A stretch of 64,000 nt of DNA from Triatoma infestans (GCA_011037195.1 JAAEAF010002378.1:1-64000), one strand, 5' to 3'. Positions 12,342 through 23,429 are shown, numbered from the stretch's first letter. The notes: generated by a model not told the origin, from the letters alone. Made by a program: numbers and translations.

Positions 12342-13019
12342 TAGGCCTGGTTTACACTAGGCAATGTGAGGCGAGTCTCTGTGTGATGAGGCCGGTGTTA
12401 GGGGAAAAAATATATACGTGTATTACTTTTCAAACTCTTTCAGACTAGGCTCACTGTAACTCACTCCACGTGCCCTGGAGCCTCGTGTGCCGATCAATAG
12501 CACAAGATTCGGCACAGAAGTGTCTCATCACGAAGACGTTAGTGGTGTGTGAGCATTCACATTAGTCACCCGGCACAATGAAGAAATATATAACCCCACC
12601 CGTCACCCAAAAATGTGCCCTTAAATAAAATTTCCCAAAGAAATATTTTAAATTAAAGTTGTAGCTCTATGTATGTGTAAGCTGTTGTATAAAGTTGAAA
12701 GAAAATCGTTGGAGGCCTTTTCGAGAAAATCATTAAAAAAAACTGAAGAAAAAAAAATGCAGGAAAGTGACACTTCCGGTTGAATGATGTTTACGAAAAG
12801 CTTTATTCTCAGTTCTCCTAGTAGCACTTTGAACGAAATATAACAAGAAAAACACCGATTTCCTTGAGTTTCAGAATTGTACATAAAGGAAAATACAAAA
12901 GTCTACATTGTTTCCCTCTCCTGTCCCAGGCCGCAAAGAGCCCATTCACAGAGCCTGTCCGTTCAAAGACTGAGAGACCCAAACTCCAGGCACACAGAGC
13001 CTAGTGTGAAGTAGGCCTC
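12342..13019. mobile_element. TIR element (MITE-like) carrying a captured R1k fragment
   Basis: The left end reads TAGGCCTGGTTTACACTAGG. The right end, read inward on the other strand, is GAGGCCTACTTCACACTAGG, giving imperfect terminal inverted repeats of about 22 bp. The subterminal DNA is GC-richer than the surroundings. Inside, at about 12585-12795, lies a minus-strand R1k fragment with the CACTTCCGGTTG box. I could not define a clear target-site duplication, so the superfamily is unassigned. There is no transposase frame. Confidence 0.65.
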
Positions 13020-13499
13020 AATGTAAAAGAAGAATTCACGTTTTTGTGACTTTACAAAATTGAGGTTGAGGAAATATATATATATATTGAAAGAACCGTT
13101 GAGTACCAAAAAAATTTGGAGCGAAAGTTTCTCATGAATTTCTCTGTTAATTTAATTTAAAATTGAGAAATTAAAATCAATTTTTATATTTATATAACAA
13201 TGCAGCAATCCAAGTTTAACGAAAATCCGAGAAAATTCCAAGGAACTTAAAAACCAATTTTTTTTTTTTTTAAGTCTTGCACATTCGATTGTCCGATTTT
13301 CTTTGAAAAGTAGAATTCTAGCAATTCTTCTAATGTATCTTAACATTATTATACCTACAGTTAGTAGAACCATAAATTGTATAGAAAAATATTTGAAATA
13401 ATCATGAAGGCATTTATGTGTGTAGATAATAAAAGAAGTTTTAAAGAAATTGTTCGAGTTGTTTTCGTGAGAAATCATGAAAAAATAGTGTGGGGGGGG

Positions 13500-13680
13500 G
13501 AACAAGTAAAGTCACATCTCCGAGAGTTGATGGATTTTGTTCAGAAACTTCGTGTAATTGCGAAGCTTTTTGCAATTTTTCATTTTATGAGATACACATA
13601 TTTTGTTCATGCACGCAGAAGATAAAAAGGAAGTTGATCGCAGTGTTGTATTATTTCCTTTCTTAACAGTAAGAGAAAGT
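13500..13680 (-). repeat. Decayed R1k head
   Basis: On the minus strand, ACTTTCTCTTACTG followed by a CAACACTGCGATC segment resembles the R1k head region. The rest is too diverged to delimit. The open frames across 13152-13625 are accidental. Confidence 0.45.
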
Positions 13681-13989
13681 AAAAATGTGTTGGTCCATTT
13701 TTTGTCTTGTAACTTTTTCAAGATTAATTTGTAGAGTAATATATTTGAGAGAGTAGAGTAGGCGATCTTTTTTAAAGCCTTTCTATTTTAATATATTAAT
13801 TCAGTATAAAGTACGATTCTTTCGCCTATATAATAATAATGATAATAATAGCAACTAAACATCTAAATAAAATATATAATTATGTGTAATTTGTTTAAAA
13901 TATTGTGGCAATTAACTTACTGTCGCATCCAAACGAATGTCAAATAAACGAGTCAAAAAAAAAAATGAATGAAATGCGTAAAAAAACAA

Positions 13990-14146
13990 ATATGTCAAAT
14001 TTGAAATTTCTGCGATGTTTCGCATATATATATATAATAATAACCCCATATTCGAATTCAGGGAAATTCAAAATGTGTATTTCCGGTGAAAAATCCATAT
14101 CTAAAATTTGCCACGATCGCAATACTTCCTCAAGAGCAAAAGAAAG
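13990..14146 (-). repeat. R1k head fragment
   Basis: Minus-strand segment with the TTTCACCGGAAATAC box and the GCGATCGTGGCAAATTTTAG segment, ending at a decayed AGTATTGCGATC head. It lies immediately beside the next minus-strand copy. Confidence 0.6.
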
Positions 14147-14162
14147 CAATAAAAAAAAAAAA

Positions 14163-15173
14163 TCTGGTGTGAAACACTCACACAACTTTCTCTTACACCT
14201 GTTCTCAAAATTATAATTGACAGCTTTTGAGGATTTGTGTACCAAATTTAAAGAGATTCGTCGAAAACTGAAAAAACTGTACAGTAAAAGCGCACTTCCG
14301 GCTTACAAATTTTCTTAAAACTTGGAATTTAGGCCATCTATTTATTTCTAATTAATTTTGTTTGGATGACAGAATTGTATAATCAACTATGATACCACTT
14401 TAGAGGAAGCTGTAACCCCACCCCTCCCCTAAAAGTGCCCTTAAATGAATTTTCCCAGAGAAATGTTTTAAATAAAAGTTATAGATCTTTGTATGTTTAG
14501 TTTATATAGATAGTTTCAAGAAAATCGTCGGAGTCATTTTCGAGAAAATCGCGAAAAAGTGAAAAAATTATTTAGTAAAGTGGTAAAGTAAACGCACTTC
14601 CGGTTATCCGATTTTCAAACTCGAAATTTCAACAACATATTTAATTTTAATTAACATTATTTTGGTGATAGAATTGTCTAATAAACTGAAATAGCACTTT
14701 AGATGAAAACCTAACCCCACCCGTCCCCCATAAGTGCCCTTAAATGAATTTTCCCAGAGAAATGTTTCAAATAAAAGTTGTAGCTGTTAGTATGTGTAGT
14801 TGATATTGAAAGTTTGAAGAAAATCGTTGGAGCGATTTTTGAGAAAATTGCAAAAACGTAAAAAAACCAACAAGTAAAGTGATACTTCCGGTTGAGGAAT
14901 TTTAACAGATGACCCACTATCGGGTCCCATGGTGATACCTAAACGGAATATCAAGTTTGAACTTTCTACGATTTTTCGTTTTTGAGCTATGCTGTTCACA
15001 TACACACACACATAGACACACACACACACACACAATACATACACAGACCATTTGCTAAAAACCACTTTTTTGGACTCAGGGGACCTCAAAACGGATATTT
15101 CCGGTGAAAACTCAATATCGGAAATTTGACACGATTACAATACTTCCTCTCTTACTAAAGAGTAAGAGAAAGT
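14163..15173 (-). mobile_element. R1k repeat, full-length copy
   Basis: Starts (plus coordinates) with the inverted tail TCTGGTGTGAAACACTCACA and ends with the inverted head at 15173, 1011 bp. All three modules and a (CA)n microsatellite at about 14999-15043 are present. The 100-codon minus-strand frame at 14787-15089 recurs in other R1k copies with frameshifts, and I do not regard it as coding. Confidence 0.85.
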
Positions 15174-15410
15174 AAAAAAACATTAGTAATGTGGTATTTC
15201 CGGTTGAGCGATTTTGCCCGATAAAATCCTTTGGATCTATTGGGGTTAACCAGTAGATTCCAAACAAGAATATAAAGTTTGAGTTTCTTTGGTTTTTAAT
15301 TCACTTCTTTGAGTTTCTTTGCATACTCTCAAAACATGTATTTCCAGTTAAAATTCAAATTCATAAATTTGATCACAATATTTCCTCTAAAATAAAAGAA
15401 AATAAAAACC
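15174..15410 (-). repeat. Decayed R1k fragment
   Basis: Contains a TTTCCGGTTGAGCGATTTT box, then a region resembling the head module with the TTTCCAGTTAAAATTC segment and a decayed head. It abuts the preceding full copy. Confidence 0.55.
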
Positions 15411-16039
15411 TTTCACAAAGGTTATCCATGCTATATTAATAGATTTTTATAAACATTAGACTTTCACTATTTAAGTATGATTAAATCAGCTGTTCATTAT
15501 TGACCATTGCCTTCTATATTATATGAACTTTCTATGTAAAAACAAAACTGTATACACTATCGTGAAACTATTTGAAGTTATTTATTTAGTTACTTATTAC
15601 ATTGTTTACTATGGTTTTTTTCGAGCAATATAGCAATTTAGAAACTATTCTTTCCATACGTTTAGTAAAAGTCCAAGTTTAAGGAAAATTTGTTACTTAT
15701 AATGGGTGAGGGGTGAATGACGTTTTTCTAACTAAGAAGTTCCCTGGAGTTTACAACCCATCCATATAAGTCGATTCACAAAACACGATATTATATTAAT
15801 CTTGGACTCTGAAGAGTGTTACCATACTATGTCCCCCTTCATTCAGTTCAATTGTGAGCTTTTTTCGAAAACCGTAACCATGTTTTACGATATATTAATA
15901 ATTTTACGTCACTAATAAAAAAATATCATATAAAGCTGCTGGATGCTAAGGTGCTCTATGTGAAATCGAAAGGGAAGATATCCTTGATCAGCACACTGAC
16001 CAGCGTTGGATTCAAAAATTTAATAGTGGGTTATTAAAT
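15411..16039. other. AT-rich DNA with no recognisable gene
   Basis: Nothing identifiable between the R1k relic and the SINE. Confidence 0.45.
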
Positions 16040-16041
16040 TT

Positions 16042-16470
16042 TTGCCTGCAAGGGGTATCTGTTGCATGCAGTTACTTGACGAATAGCGACGCCACGGGTT
16101 ACCACAGCTCAGTACTTCGTCAGAACAGTACACAATACACTTAAACTACACACCCTTTACAGACAAGGCCAAACACAGTACACAAACTAGGGTCTCCGTC
16201 CCTAGTTAATTGACGAAAGGCAAGGGAGAAAGAAGGGATTAGCTAAGTGATAGCGCGCTGGACTAGCAACGTGGAGGTGCCGGGTTCGAATCCAGCATGC
16301 TGCCTTTAGATTTTCTCTTCCTAAGAGCCTCTACAATTTATTGTTCGGTGATAAGCAATGTTGTCTGTAGCTACAGAAGAGGTAGTGCATTGAGAAGGCT
16401 CCGGGTGGCACAGTAGATCTTCAGGTTGCAGTAGTGCGATAAATCCCCTACAACAATTTATACGACTTTA
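16042..16470 (+). mobile_element. Composite tRNA-derived SINE, copy 1
   Basis: The 3' half has RNA polymerase III promoter boxes: an A-box-like TAGCTAAGTGATAGCG at 16240-16255 and a B box GGTTCGAATCC at about 16283-16293. About 200 bp of non-tRNA sequence precedes it, beginning GCAAGGGGTATCTGTTGCAT, and this is also present in the copies near 39.65 and 54.75 kb. The whole 430-bp unit therefore moves together. The 3' end is CCCCTACAACAATTTA. The tail segment (TGTTCGGT ... GTGTTGTCTGTAGCT) resembles that of the SINE at 25.5 kb. Confidence 0.75.
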
Positions 16471-16599
16471 GAAAAAAAGACAGGTTTCAGGGAGGGTATC
16501 ATCTGAAGTTGATTAGGCTTTACTGTAACCTTAGAGTGTAATCTAACCACAAATAATATTCATGACGATTTGTAAAGACATTGTTAACTGCCATCCCCA

Positions 16600-17265
16600 T
16601 TCTGTAGGAAAGGTTAAAAGGATATGTAGGATAATGCCACATGAACTTACACCTCAACAGGTCGCCAGGATGGATACGTGGATACTTGCCAACTTTCTTT
16701 AAAAATCCATCTCTCATGCGAAAGTGATATGTGATGAGAAGTGGATTTATTGGCAAAATCCTAAGACGGGTGGTCAATGATTGGATCGGAGTCAAACGGT
16801 ATTTCCGATTGGAAGCAAGAGGGCAACATGTAAAAGTCGAAAGTGTCGTGTGATTTCTGGAAATATTAAGGAGTAATTCATCAAGAATTCCTTCTCGAAG
16901 GATTTTTTATTCATTTAAATCTTGACTGCCAATTTTGGTCAGTTGCGAAAACAAGTTTTGTTCCAGCAAGATAACGTTCAGCCACGCACACCTCCCACGT
17001 TGCCAATCTAAAGAAAAAATTGAAGAATCGTTGGTGGCATTGAACTTCTTTTACATCCATCCTATAATTCTCAGTCCATGACACACTTTCTTTGAGGGAG
17101 AAAATTCAGATAACTTCACCGAAGTTGAAGCTGAAGTGCAGGAATTTTGTGATTTCAAATCTAAGAAATGATAGCAGCGAAGGGTCTCCAACAGCTGGGG
17201 CAAGAAAGTTGGTTTTCAACAGTCAAATCACAATGGGCTATATTTTGAATTTTAATAAAAAAAAT
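16600..17265 (+). pseudogene. Decayed mariner transposase
   Basis: A cut-and-paste transposase of the mariner family, broken in many places. Recognisable pieces in order are: PHELTPQQ (linker region) near 16638; CDEKWIYW with the first catalytic Asp near 16730; QWLDRSQT near 16770; QQDN with the second Asp near 16967; and a C-terminal WFSTVKSQWAIF stretch near 17210. The motifs CDEKWI and QWLD point to mellifera/cecropia-type mariners. Frameshifts and stops separate all of these, the N-terminal helix-turn-helix is not visible, and I could not define the terminal inverted repeats. An R1k copy follows directly at 17310. Confidence 0.7.
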
Positions 17266-17309
17266 TCATAAAACATAATAAAAAATTGAAGTTTTTTATT
17301 GAAAAAAAT

Positions 17310-17920
17310 CTGGTGTGAAACACTCACACAACTTTCTCTTATTCCAGTTTTCAAAATTGAAATTGACCAATTTTATAGTTAGTTATACCACATTTAATAA
17401 AATTCGTCGGAGTTGTCGGAAACTGAAAATCTGTTCTGTAAAAGCGCACTTCCGATTTGCTAATTTTTTTGAAACTTAGAATTTTGGCCGTCTATTTATT
17501 TCTTAATTACTTTTGTTTGGATGGTAGAATTCTATAATTAACTATGATAGCTCTTTATAAACATAAATAAACATAACCCTTCCCCTCCCCTAAAAGCCCC
17601 CTTAAATGACATTATCAGGGAAATGTTTCAAATAAAAGTTAGCTCTTTATATGTATAGTACACTGTCACCCTTACCCACTTGTCGGATCCCATTGGTGAT
17701 TGGTGGTTAAGTATAAATACTTAAACAGAATATCAAGTTTGAACTTTCTACAATTTCTCATTTTATAGCTATGTTGTTCGCATACACAAACACACACACA
17801 CCATTTGCTAAAAACATTTTTTTGGACTCAGGGGACCTCAAAACGGATATTCGGATATTTTCTGTGAAAACTCGATATCGAAATATTGGCACTATTACAT
17901 TACTCCTAGTAAGAGAAAGT
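17310..17920 (-). repeat. R1k repeat, internally deleted copy
   Basis: Inverted tail at 17310 and inverted head ending AAGAGAAAGT at 17920. It is 611 bp, with the middle module missing. Both ends are preserved. Confidence 0.8.
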
Positions 17921-17934
17921 AAAAAGGTTTAAAA

Positions 17935-17956
17935 TGTATATATATATATATATATA
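17935..17956. repeat. (TA)n microsatellite
   Basis: A TA dinucleotide run borders the palindromic element that follows. TA is the usual Tc1/mariner target, and TA runs flank both palindromes in this region. Confidence 0.85.
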
Positions 17957-18718
17957 TACGAGATACAGGCACCAACTTCATTTTTTTAAATGGGGATGTG
18001 TGATTTTTATTTAAGAAATAGATTCCTCTATTTTTTGTAAGAAAAATTTATCTGAACAATTTTTTTCCTTTGAGCGATATTTTACAAGTTATGAATGAAA
18101 ACATGATTCCTATAAGAAATTTCAAAATGATATTTTAACGGTTTTTTGATTGAATAAGAAGAAAAGTACTATTTTATTATAAATTTTACTCCTCATTAAT
18201 TACAGATCTTGCTCGAACTGGCCTCCACCATTAGAGATGTATTTCTTTGGTCGTAAGGTACAATTGGCAGGAAAAAGCATGTGTATGCATCTCTAATGGT
18301 GGAGGCCAGTTCGAGCAAGATCTGTAATTAATGAGGAGTAAAATTTATAATAAAATCGTACTTTTCTTCTTATTCAATCAAAAAACCGTTATAATATCAT
18401 TTTGAAATTTCTTATAAGAATCATGTTTTCATTCATAACTTGTAAGATATCGCTCACAGAAAAAAACCGTTCAAGTAAATTTTTCTTACAAAAAATAGAG
18501 GAATCTATTTCTTAAATAAAAACCACACCTCCCCATTTGAAAAAATTTAGTTGGTGCCTGTATCTCGCTTCTGGAAGCACCAAAACAAATTTGTAAATTA
18601 AATTTGGTTTTCTAACAACAAAGCTACGGGGACAAGTATTTTTTAGTTTTTTTTTTCTAGCTGTCTTAGTTTCTGAGAAAAGTCGTTATCCATACACCTT
18701 GGGACAACCTGTGTATAT
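17957..18718. mobile_element. Palindromic fold-back element with one intact terminus
   Basis: The left arm, 17957-18240, begins CGAGATACAGGCACCAAC and is the reverse complement of 18283-18568, ending GTTGGTGCCTGTATCTCG. The spacer is about 42 bp. Past the right arm the DNA continues about 150 bp to CCTTGGGACAACCTGTG, which borders another TA run and looks like a Tc1/mariner-type terminus. No transposase frame is seen. It looks like a deletion derivative in which one side was replaced by an inverted copy of the other, as in the element beside it. Confidence 0.75.
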
Positions 18719-18724
18719 ATATAT

Positions 18725-20208
18725 AGGTGACCAGAGTTATATGCCCACCCACTTTTTTTTTAAACGGCGGGAAATTTCGAAAAAATAGAAAACACGTATT
18801 TAATCATTTTTAGTGTAGTTTATTTTCAGTGATTGATCCATTTTTTTATACCCCAAATTCCCGAGATACAGCATCCAACTTTTTTTTTTCAAATGGAACA
18901 TTATATTTTTTTTTGCATATTTTTATAGTAATTGAGCCTCTAAAAAAATAAAAATAAAAAAATTTAAAATCGGTTAGGTTTTTCAAAAGTTATGGTAATT
19001 TAAAATATGAAAAACAAATTTCAGTTTAATGTCAAAATTACCTTATTTTTTCTTTAAAGAAGCTCTTCAAACTGGACACCATCAACGGATAGGCAAGCCA
19101 AAGCTCTGGACTCCCACGCTCTGTTTGTAGCAGCACTTAGGTGGCAAAGTCAACATCTAGGCAGGCTAGAGTTATTCGACGTTCCATATCTTCGACTGAA
19201 GTCATGGGATTAAGGTTACTGTACATTTATTTTTTAGATATCCCCACAAAAAATGCACAATTTTATGGACTGATGAATCAAAGTTTACCAACAATGGCCT
19301 TCTTAATCGTTGGAACTTTAGAATATGGGCAGAAGAAAATCCACAAGTTACCTTCGCCACACGCCATTAGGTTGTTTTTTTCTACAAATGTTTGGTGTGG
19401 AGTTTGAGGAAACCAACTAATCGGCCCATACTTCTACAGAGGGAACTTAACTGGTGAAAGGTATCTAACTTTTTTAAGAGACATTTTGCCAGTTTTGCTT
19501 GAAGATGTTCCTCTAAAACGTCGGTTAGATATGTATTTTCAACAAGATGGTTGCCCGGCACATAATGCGAGAGTTGTTCGACGTTACCTGGACAGAAATT
19601 TCCACGAAAAGTGGTTAGGAACTCATGGTCCGATCCAATGGCCACCTCGATCTCCGGACTTAACCCCAATGGACTATTTTTTGTGGGGATATCTAAAAAA
19701 TAAAGTGTACAGTAACCTTAATCCCGTGGCTTCAGTCGAAGATATGGAACGTCGAATAACTCTAGCCTGCCTAGATGTTGACTTTGCCACCTAAGTGCTC
19801 CTACAAACAGAGCGTGGGAGTCCAGAGCTTTGGCTTGCCTATCCGTTGATGGTGCCCAGTTTGAAGAGCTTCTTTAAAGAAAAAATAAGGTAATTTTGAC
19901 ATTAAACTGAAATTTGTTTTTCATATTTTAAATTACCATAACTTTTGAAAAACCTAACCGATTTTAAATTTTTTTTTTTTATTTTTTTAGAGGCTCAATT
20001 ACTATAAAAATATGCAAAAAAAAATATAATGTTCCATTTGAAAAAAAAAGTTGGATGCTGTATCTCGGGATATTGGGGTATAAAAAAATGGTTCAATCAC
20101 TGAAAATAAACTAGACTAAAAATGATTAAATACATGTTTTCTATTTTTTCGAAATTTCCCGCCGTTTAAAAAAAAAGTGGGTGGAGCATATAACTCTGGT
20201 CACCCTGT
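18725..20208 (+). mobile_element. Rosa-like (DD41D) Tc1/mariner element converted to a fold-back
   Basis: The ends are inverted (left AGGTGACCAGAGTTATATGC, right inward GGGTGACCAGAGTTATATGC) and TA runs flank them. The inverted arms are very long: 18725-19253 and 19677-20208, about 530 bp each with high identity. The right arm includes the 3' end of the transposase gene, and the left arm is an inverted copy of it. The normal 5' half, encoding the DNA-binding domain, is therefore absent. Only the 423-bp centre is single-copy. It cannot encode a whole transposase. Confidence 0.8.
19254..19794 (+). pseudogene. DD41D (rosa/VS-type) transposase, 3' part
   Basis: The catalytic part of a Tc1/mariner superfamily transposase. 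WTDESKF at 19266 carries the first catalytic Asp, QQDGCPAHN near 19543 the second, and PPRSPDLTPMDYF near 19645 the third. Counting from the second to the third Asp gives 41 intervening residues, the DD41D signature of rosa/VS elements. The segment with the first Asp is in a different frame from the rest, with a shift near the T-run at 19376. An in-frame stop occurs at 19408, then the frame stays open to the stop at 19794. The last 118 bp lie inside the right inverted arm. The N-terminal helix-turn-helix region is missing. The protein would have cut DNA at TA sites, but this copy is inactive. Confidence 0.85.
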
Positions 20209-21206
20209 ATATATATATATATATGAGAAACTTCTTGTAAGTATTCCACACCAGATTTTTAGTTCAGTTTGTTTTCAGTTTTTTCGCAAAAAGCTCCACT
20301 GTTTTTTACCTCCTCTGAGTACTGTATGTTATAGTAGTTTTGCCTCTTTACTTAAACTAAAGGTTTAATAAAAAGTTATAAATAATATGTTTAATAAAAA
20401 GTACAAGTCTGAAGTCCTCTTGAGTATTGCACTATACATATAGACCAAGTCGTGTAAATGTTTTAACATTAAATTTTATTTATTAATTTAGAAATAATAA
20501 AGGAAATAAGAGGCGTGCATAGTTTCAATTCTCTGTTGCCATATACAAAGCCCCTTCAATATATTGGCTGTTTCTCAAAATATGATTCCCGAATTTTTTT
20601 TCGAATTGTTGTACCTAAAACACTAAGGCTAAGTATCAATTTGTAACAGCTGACCGAGAGACCACCAATAATATCTAAAATTATCAATGACATTAGGAGA
20701 TAACTTTCACAATTGAGTCATGTCTTACCTGCATACATACAAATATATATATATATATACTGTGTAGAGTAATATGATTGTAGTCTATACATATGTACAT
20801 ATAGCAATATTCACCATATATAAGAGAGAGAGAGAGTGAGAGAATATGAGACAGAATATAAGAGAGAACGTTAGTTATTCATTATTATAATACACAAGAA
20901 ATTTACCGTTTGTCTGGTACTGTGTTGTATATCGAGTACTATTTTGCAATAATTTAGTTATGCATGACTATCAATATCTTTATTATATAGGTTGGTCATT
21001 TTTATAGCTGGTTGCAATTCGTTTTGAAAACTAGGAAATAAAAGTTTGAAAGTGATTGTCTCTCATATTTTGGAAATGTCGTGTAAATTTTTGTTTTTTT
21101 ATTTATTTCGAATATATTGCTGCTTGCAAGTTTGAAAGAAATTGCCGAAACTCTTTTTTACATTTTGGAAGATTTTTAGGAAATCAAGTCTTTCATTTTT
21201 TTTTTT
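20209..21206. other. AT-rich DNA with microsatellites
   Basis: A TA run occurs at about 20205-20224, a possible R1k tail remnant (TATTCCACACCAGATTTTT) at about 20240-20260, and GA-rich repeats at about 20825-20870. No gene is seen. Confidence 0.5.
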
Positions 21207-21850
21207 ACTTTCTCGTAATCGTGTCAAATTTTCGATATCGAATTTTCACCGGAAATATTTGTTTTGAGATCCTCTGAGTCCAAAAAAGTGGTTTTTAGCA
21301 AGTGGTGTAGTGTGTATGTGTACGTGAACAGCATAGCTCAAAAACGAAAAACCATAGAAAGTTGAAACATGATATTCTGCTTATGTATCACCATGGGATC
21401 TGATGGTGCATTATCTGTCAAAATCGCTCAACCGGATTGTACCATTTTTGCTAGATGATTTTTTTTACTTTTTTCCGATTTTCTCAAAAATGGCTTCGAC
21501 GATTTTCTTGAAACTTAGTATATAAACTAAACATACAATGATCTACAACTTTTACTTAAAACATTTCTCTGGGAAAATTCATTTAAGGGCACTTTTGGAG
21601 GAGGGGTGGGGTTATATTTTTCTCAAAAATGTTGTCATAATTGATTATACAATTCTATCATCCAAACAAAATTAATTAGAAATAAATAGATGGGCAAAAT
21701 TCCAAGTTTCAAGAAAACTAGTTAACCGGAAGTGCGCTTTTACTGAACAGTTTTTTCAGTTTTCGGCGAATTTCATTAAATTTGTCAATTATTTGTCAAT
21801 TATACTTTTGAGAACTGGAGTGAGAGAATGTTGTGTGAGTGTTTCGCACC
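21207..21850 (+). repeat. R1k repeat, internally deleted copy
   Basis: The head hairpin is reduced (ACTTTCTCGTAATCG). The first box is mutated (CAACCGGATTGTACC), the middle module is missing, and the third module and tail (GTGTTTCGCACCTG) are present. Length is about 644 bp. Confidence 0.8.
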
Positions 21851-22489
21851 TGTTTTTTTTTTTATTTTCTCTTTTATTTTTCTTAAGAACAGTAGTCACA
21901 TCAAATATTCCAAATAGTAGTACATAATAGTGTTTGTAATCTCGCAGCACTGTACAGTATTTAAAAAGGTTATGTGCTGATCTTTAAAAGGTTAGACTTT
22001 CATTTTGTTTCGACTAACCTAAGGGTGTAATTCATTTAGTTGACGAAGTTCAAGAAATTTTGATGGACTTTATCCCCGGCAATGTGACTGCATTGAATGA
22101 TAATGGTTTTCACTTTTGCGTGACTTCCTCTTGTTTATGTTAATACAATGTTATATTAGAATATAACAAATTTTCTTGAAACTTCGAATTTTACTTTATT
22201 TATTAAAACATACAGAGATAGATGGTGGGGGACAATCCCACCGTAATAGGTAGTAGTAGTCCCCTTAGAATACAGAAGACAGTACCAATAGCATTCAACC
22301 AATCACATTTAATTTGTAACTGATTGGTACAAACTGCGCAGAACTGCCTAAAATAATTTTTTTTCTTTTTCGAAACATGTTACAAATAAAAGTAATAAGG
22401 TTTTATTAAATAAGGTAAAGCTAGGAGAGATGACGGTGTTAGGAGAGAAGACGTAGTCTTGTCATGGAAGTTAGTCAGTCCAAGGGTAA
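21851..22489. other. Unassigned DNA between R1k and Harbinger elements
   Basis: No gene is recognised. The stretch 22040-22130 is less AT-rich and open in one frame (containing EILMDFIPGN), but it has no motif I can place. Confidence 0.4.
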
Positions 22490-23429
22490 AAGCATGCCTT
22501 CCACTGTAAAAGGGTAATGAGCATGAAATAGCTGAGCGAAACGGAGTAAAATAGTTTTGACTTTGCACTAAAAAGAGTTTTACATAAAAGCGGTATTTGC
22601 TTTCCATTGTCAGCGGATTCGGAAACCTGCTAGCGGATTGAGCTAAGCGAGAAATGAGATGGAAGGGGTTGATGCTTCCATTATCAGCGGACTGAATGGT
22701 CACCAGTTCATCATAGCCAGTTGGATCGAGCAAGCCGTGGTTGAAGTTTTCTTTTTCGTTTTTCGTTTCTAGTAATAATGCCAGACGATTCCAGTGATGA
22801 TGACTATATAAATACTATAAGTAAATGCTTGCTACTCTATAGTTATAAGAAAAAGAAGCGTAACAAACCAAGATTTTGGATGAGCTACCACATTAGAGAG
22901 AGACCTATCAAAGGCGATTTACTTCGGATATTCTACGAATTACAAGATGATAATCTCTGTCGCTGGTATTCCATAAACAAGGGTATTGTCGCACTGTTTC
23001 AATAAAAAGCTCCATTTTATTCAAATACACTACGATACTGCAGTCACAGAACATGTTCAAGAATGAGCTGAAAAAGATATTCGCAGTGGAAGGCGCGCAT
23101 AAGTAGGGAGGGAGGTAGGGAAGGGCTAGCGGACACCATTCAATACTAGCATTGCACAGCGTGACACAACGGCTCCTTTTTCCTCGCTCAGTCCGCTCCG
23201 CTGACTCATCTATTGGAGGAAGCACTTCTATGAGATTTGGCGTTGCGAGTCGAACGGAGTCCGTCCCAAATCCGCTCAACACTGCGACCACTTTTGTAAC
23301 TCTTTATACTCGTTCAGTCCGCTCCGCTCACTCTTTTCATAGTGGAAGAGCACTTACATGAAGATAAACCTTTGCGAGTTGAACGGAGACCGAAAGGAGC
23401 CCGCTTCGCTCGCAATGGAAGGCGCCCTT
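22490..23429 (+). mobile_element. PIF/Harbinger DNA transposon, non-autonomous
   Basis: The ends are imperfect inverted repeats: left AAGCATGCCTTCCACTG, right inward AAGGGCGCCTTCCATTG. They are flanked by a 3-bp duplication TAA (22487-22489 and 23430-23432), the TWA-type target of this superfamily. The right half is GC-rich and repeats the motif CAGTCCGCTCCGCT twice (about 23190 and 23316), along with several GGAAGG boxes. It contains only the N-terminal part of a transposase (22778-23005). The catalytic nuclease is missing. Confidence 0.7.
22778..23005 (+). pseudogene. Harbinger-type transposase N-terminal fragment
   Basis: A 75-codon open frame starts MPDDSSDDD, an acidic start. It is followed by a lysine-rich KKKKRNKPRFW and an arginine-rich RERPIKGDLL stretch ending near YELQDDN. 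The pattern of basic residues, a Trp and a Glu/Leu-rich helix resembles the N-terminus of HARBI1-like nucleases in insects. The DDE nuclease domain that should follow is absent, and the frame ends in unrelated sequence. The position inside inverted repeats with a 3-bp duplication supports the assignment. Confidence 0.55.

Noticed and set aside
14787..15089. A recurring open frame in R1k copies (also near 4990-5190, 29622-29921, 31211-31459 and 35321-35635), which looks like a conserved small protein.
   Set aside because: The frame recurs because the DNA is repeated. Indels shift it between copies, other frames are equally open, the T-runs vary in length, and there is no recognisable domain. 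The conserved features are DNA boxes and not codons.
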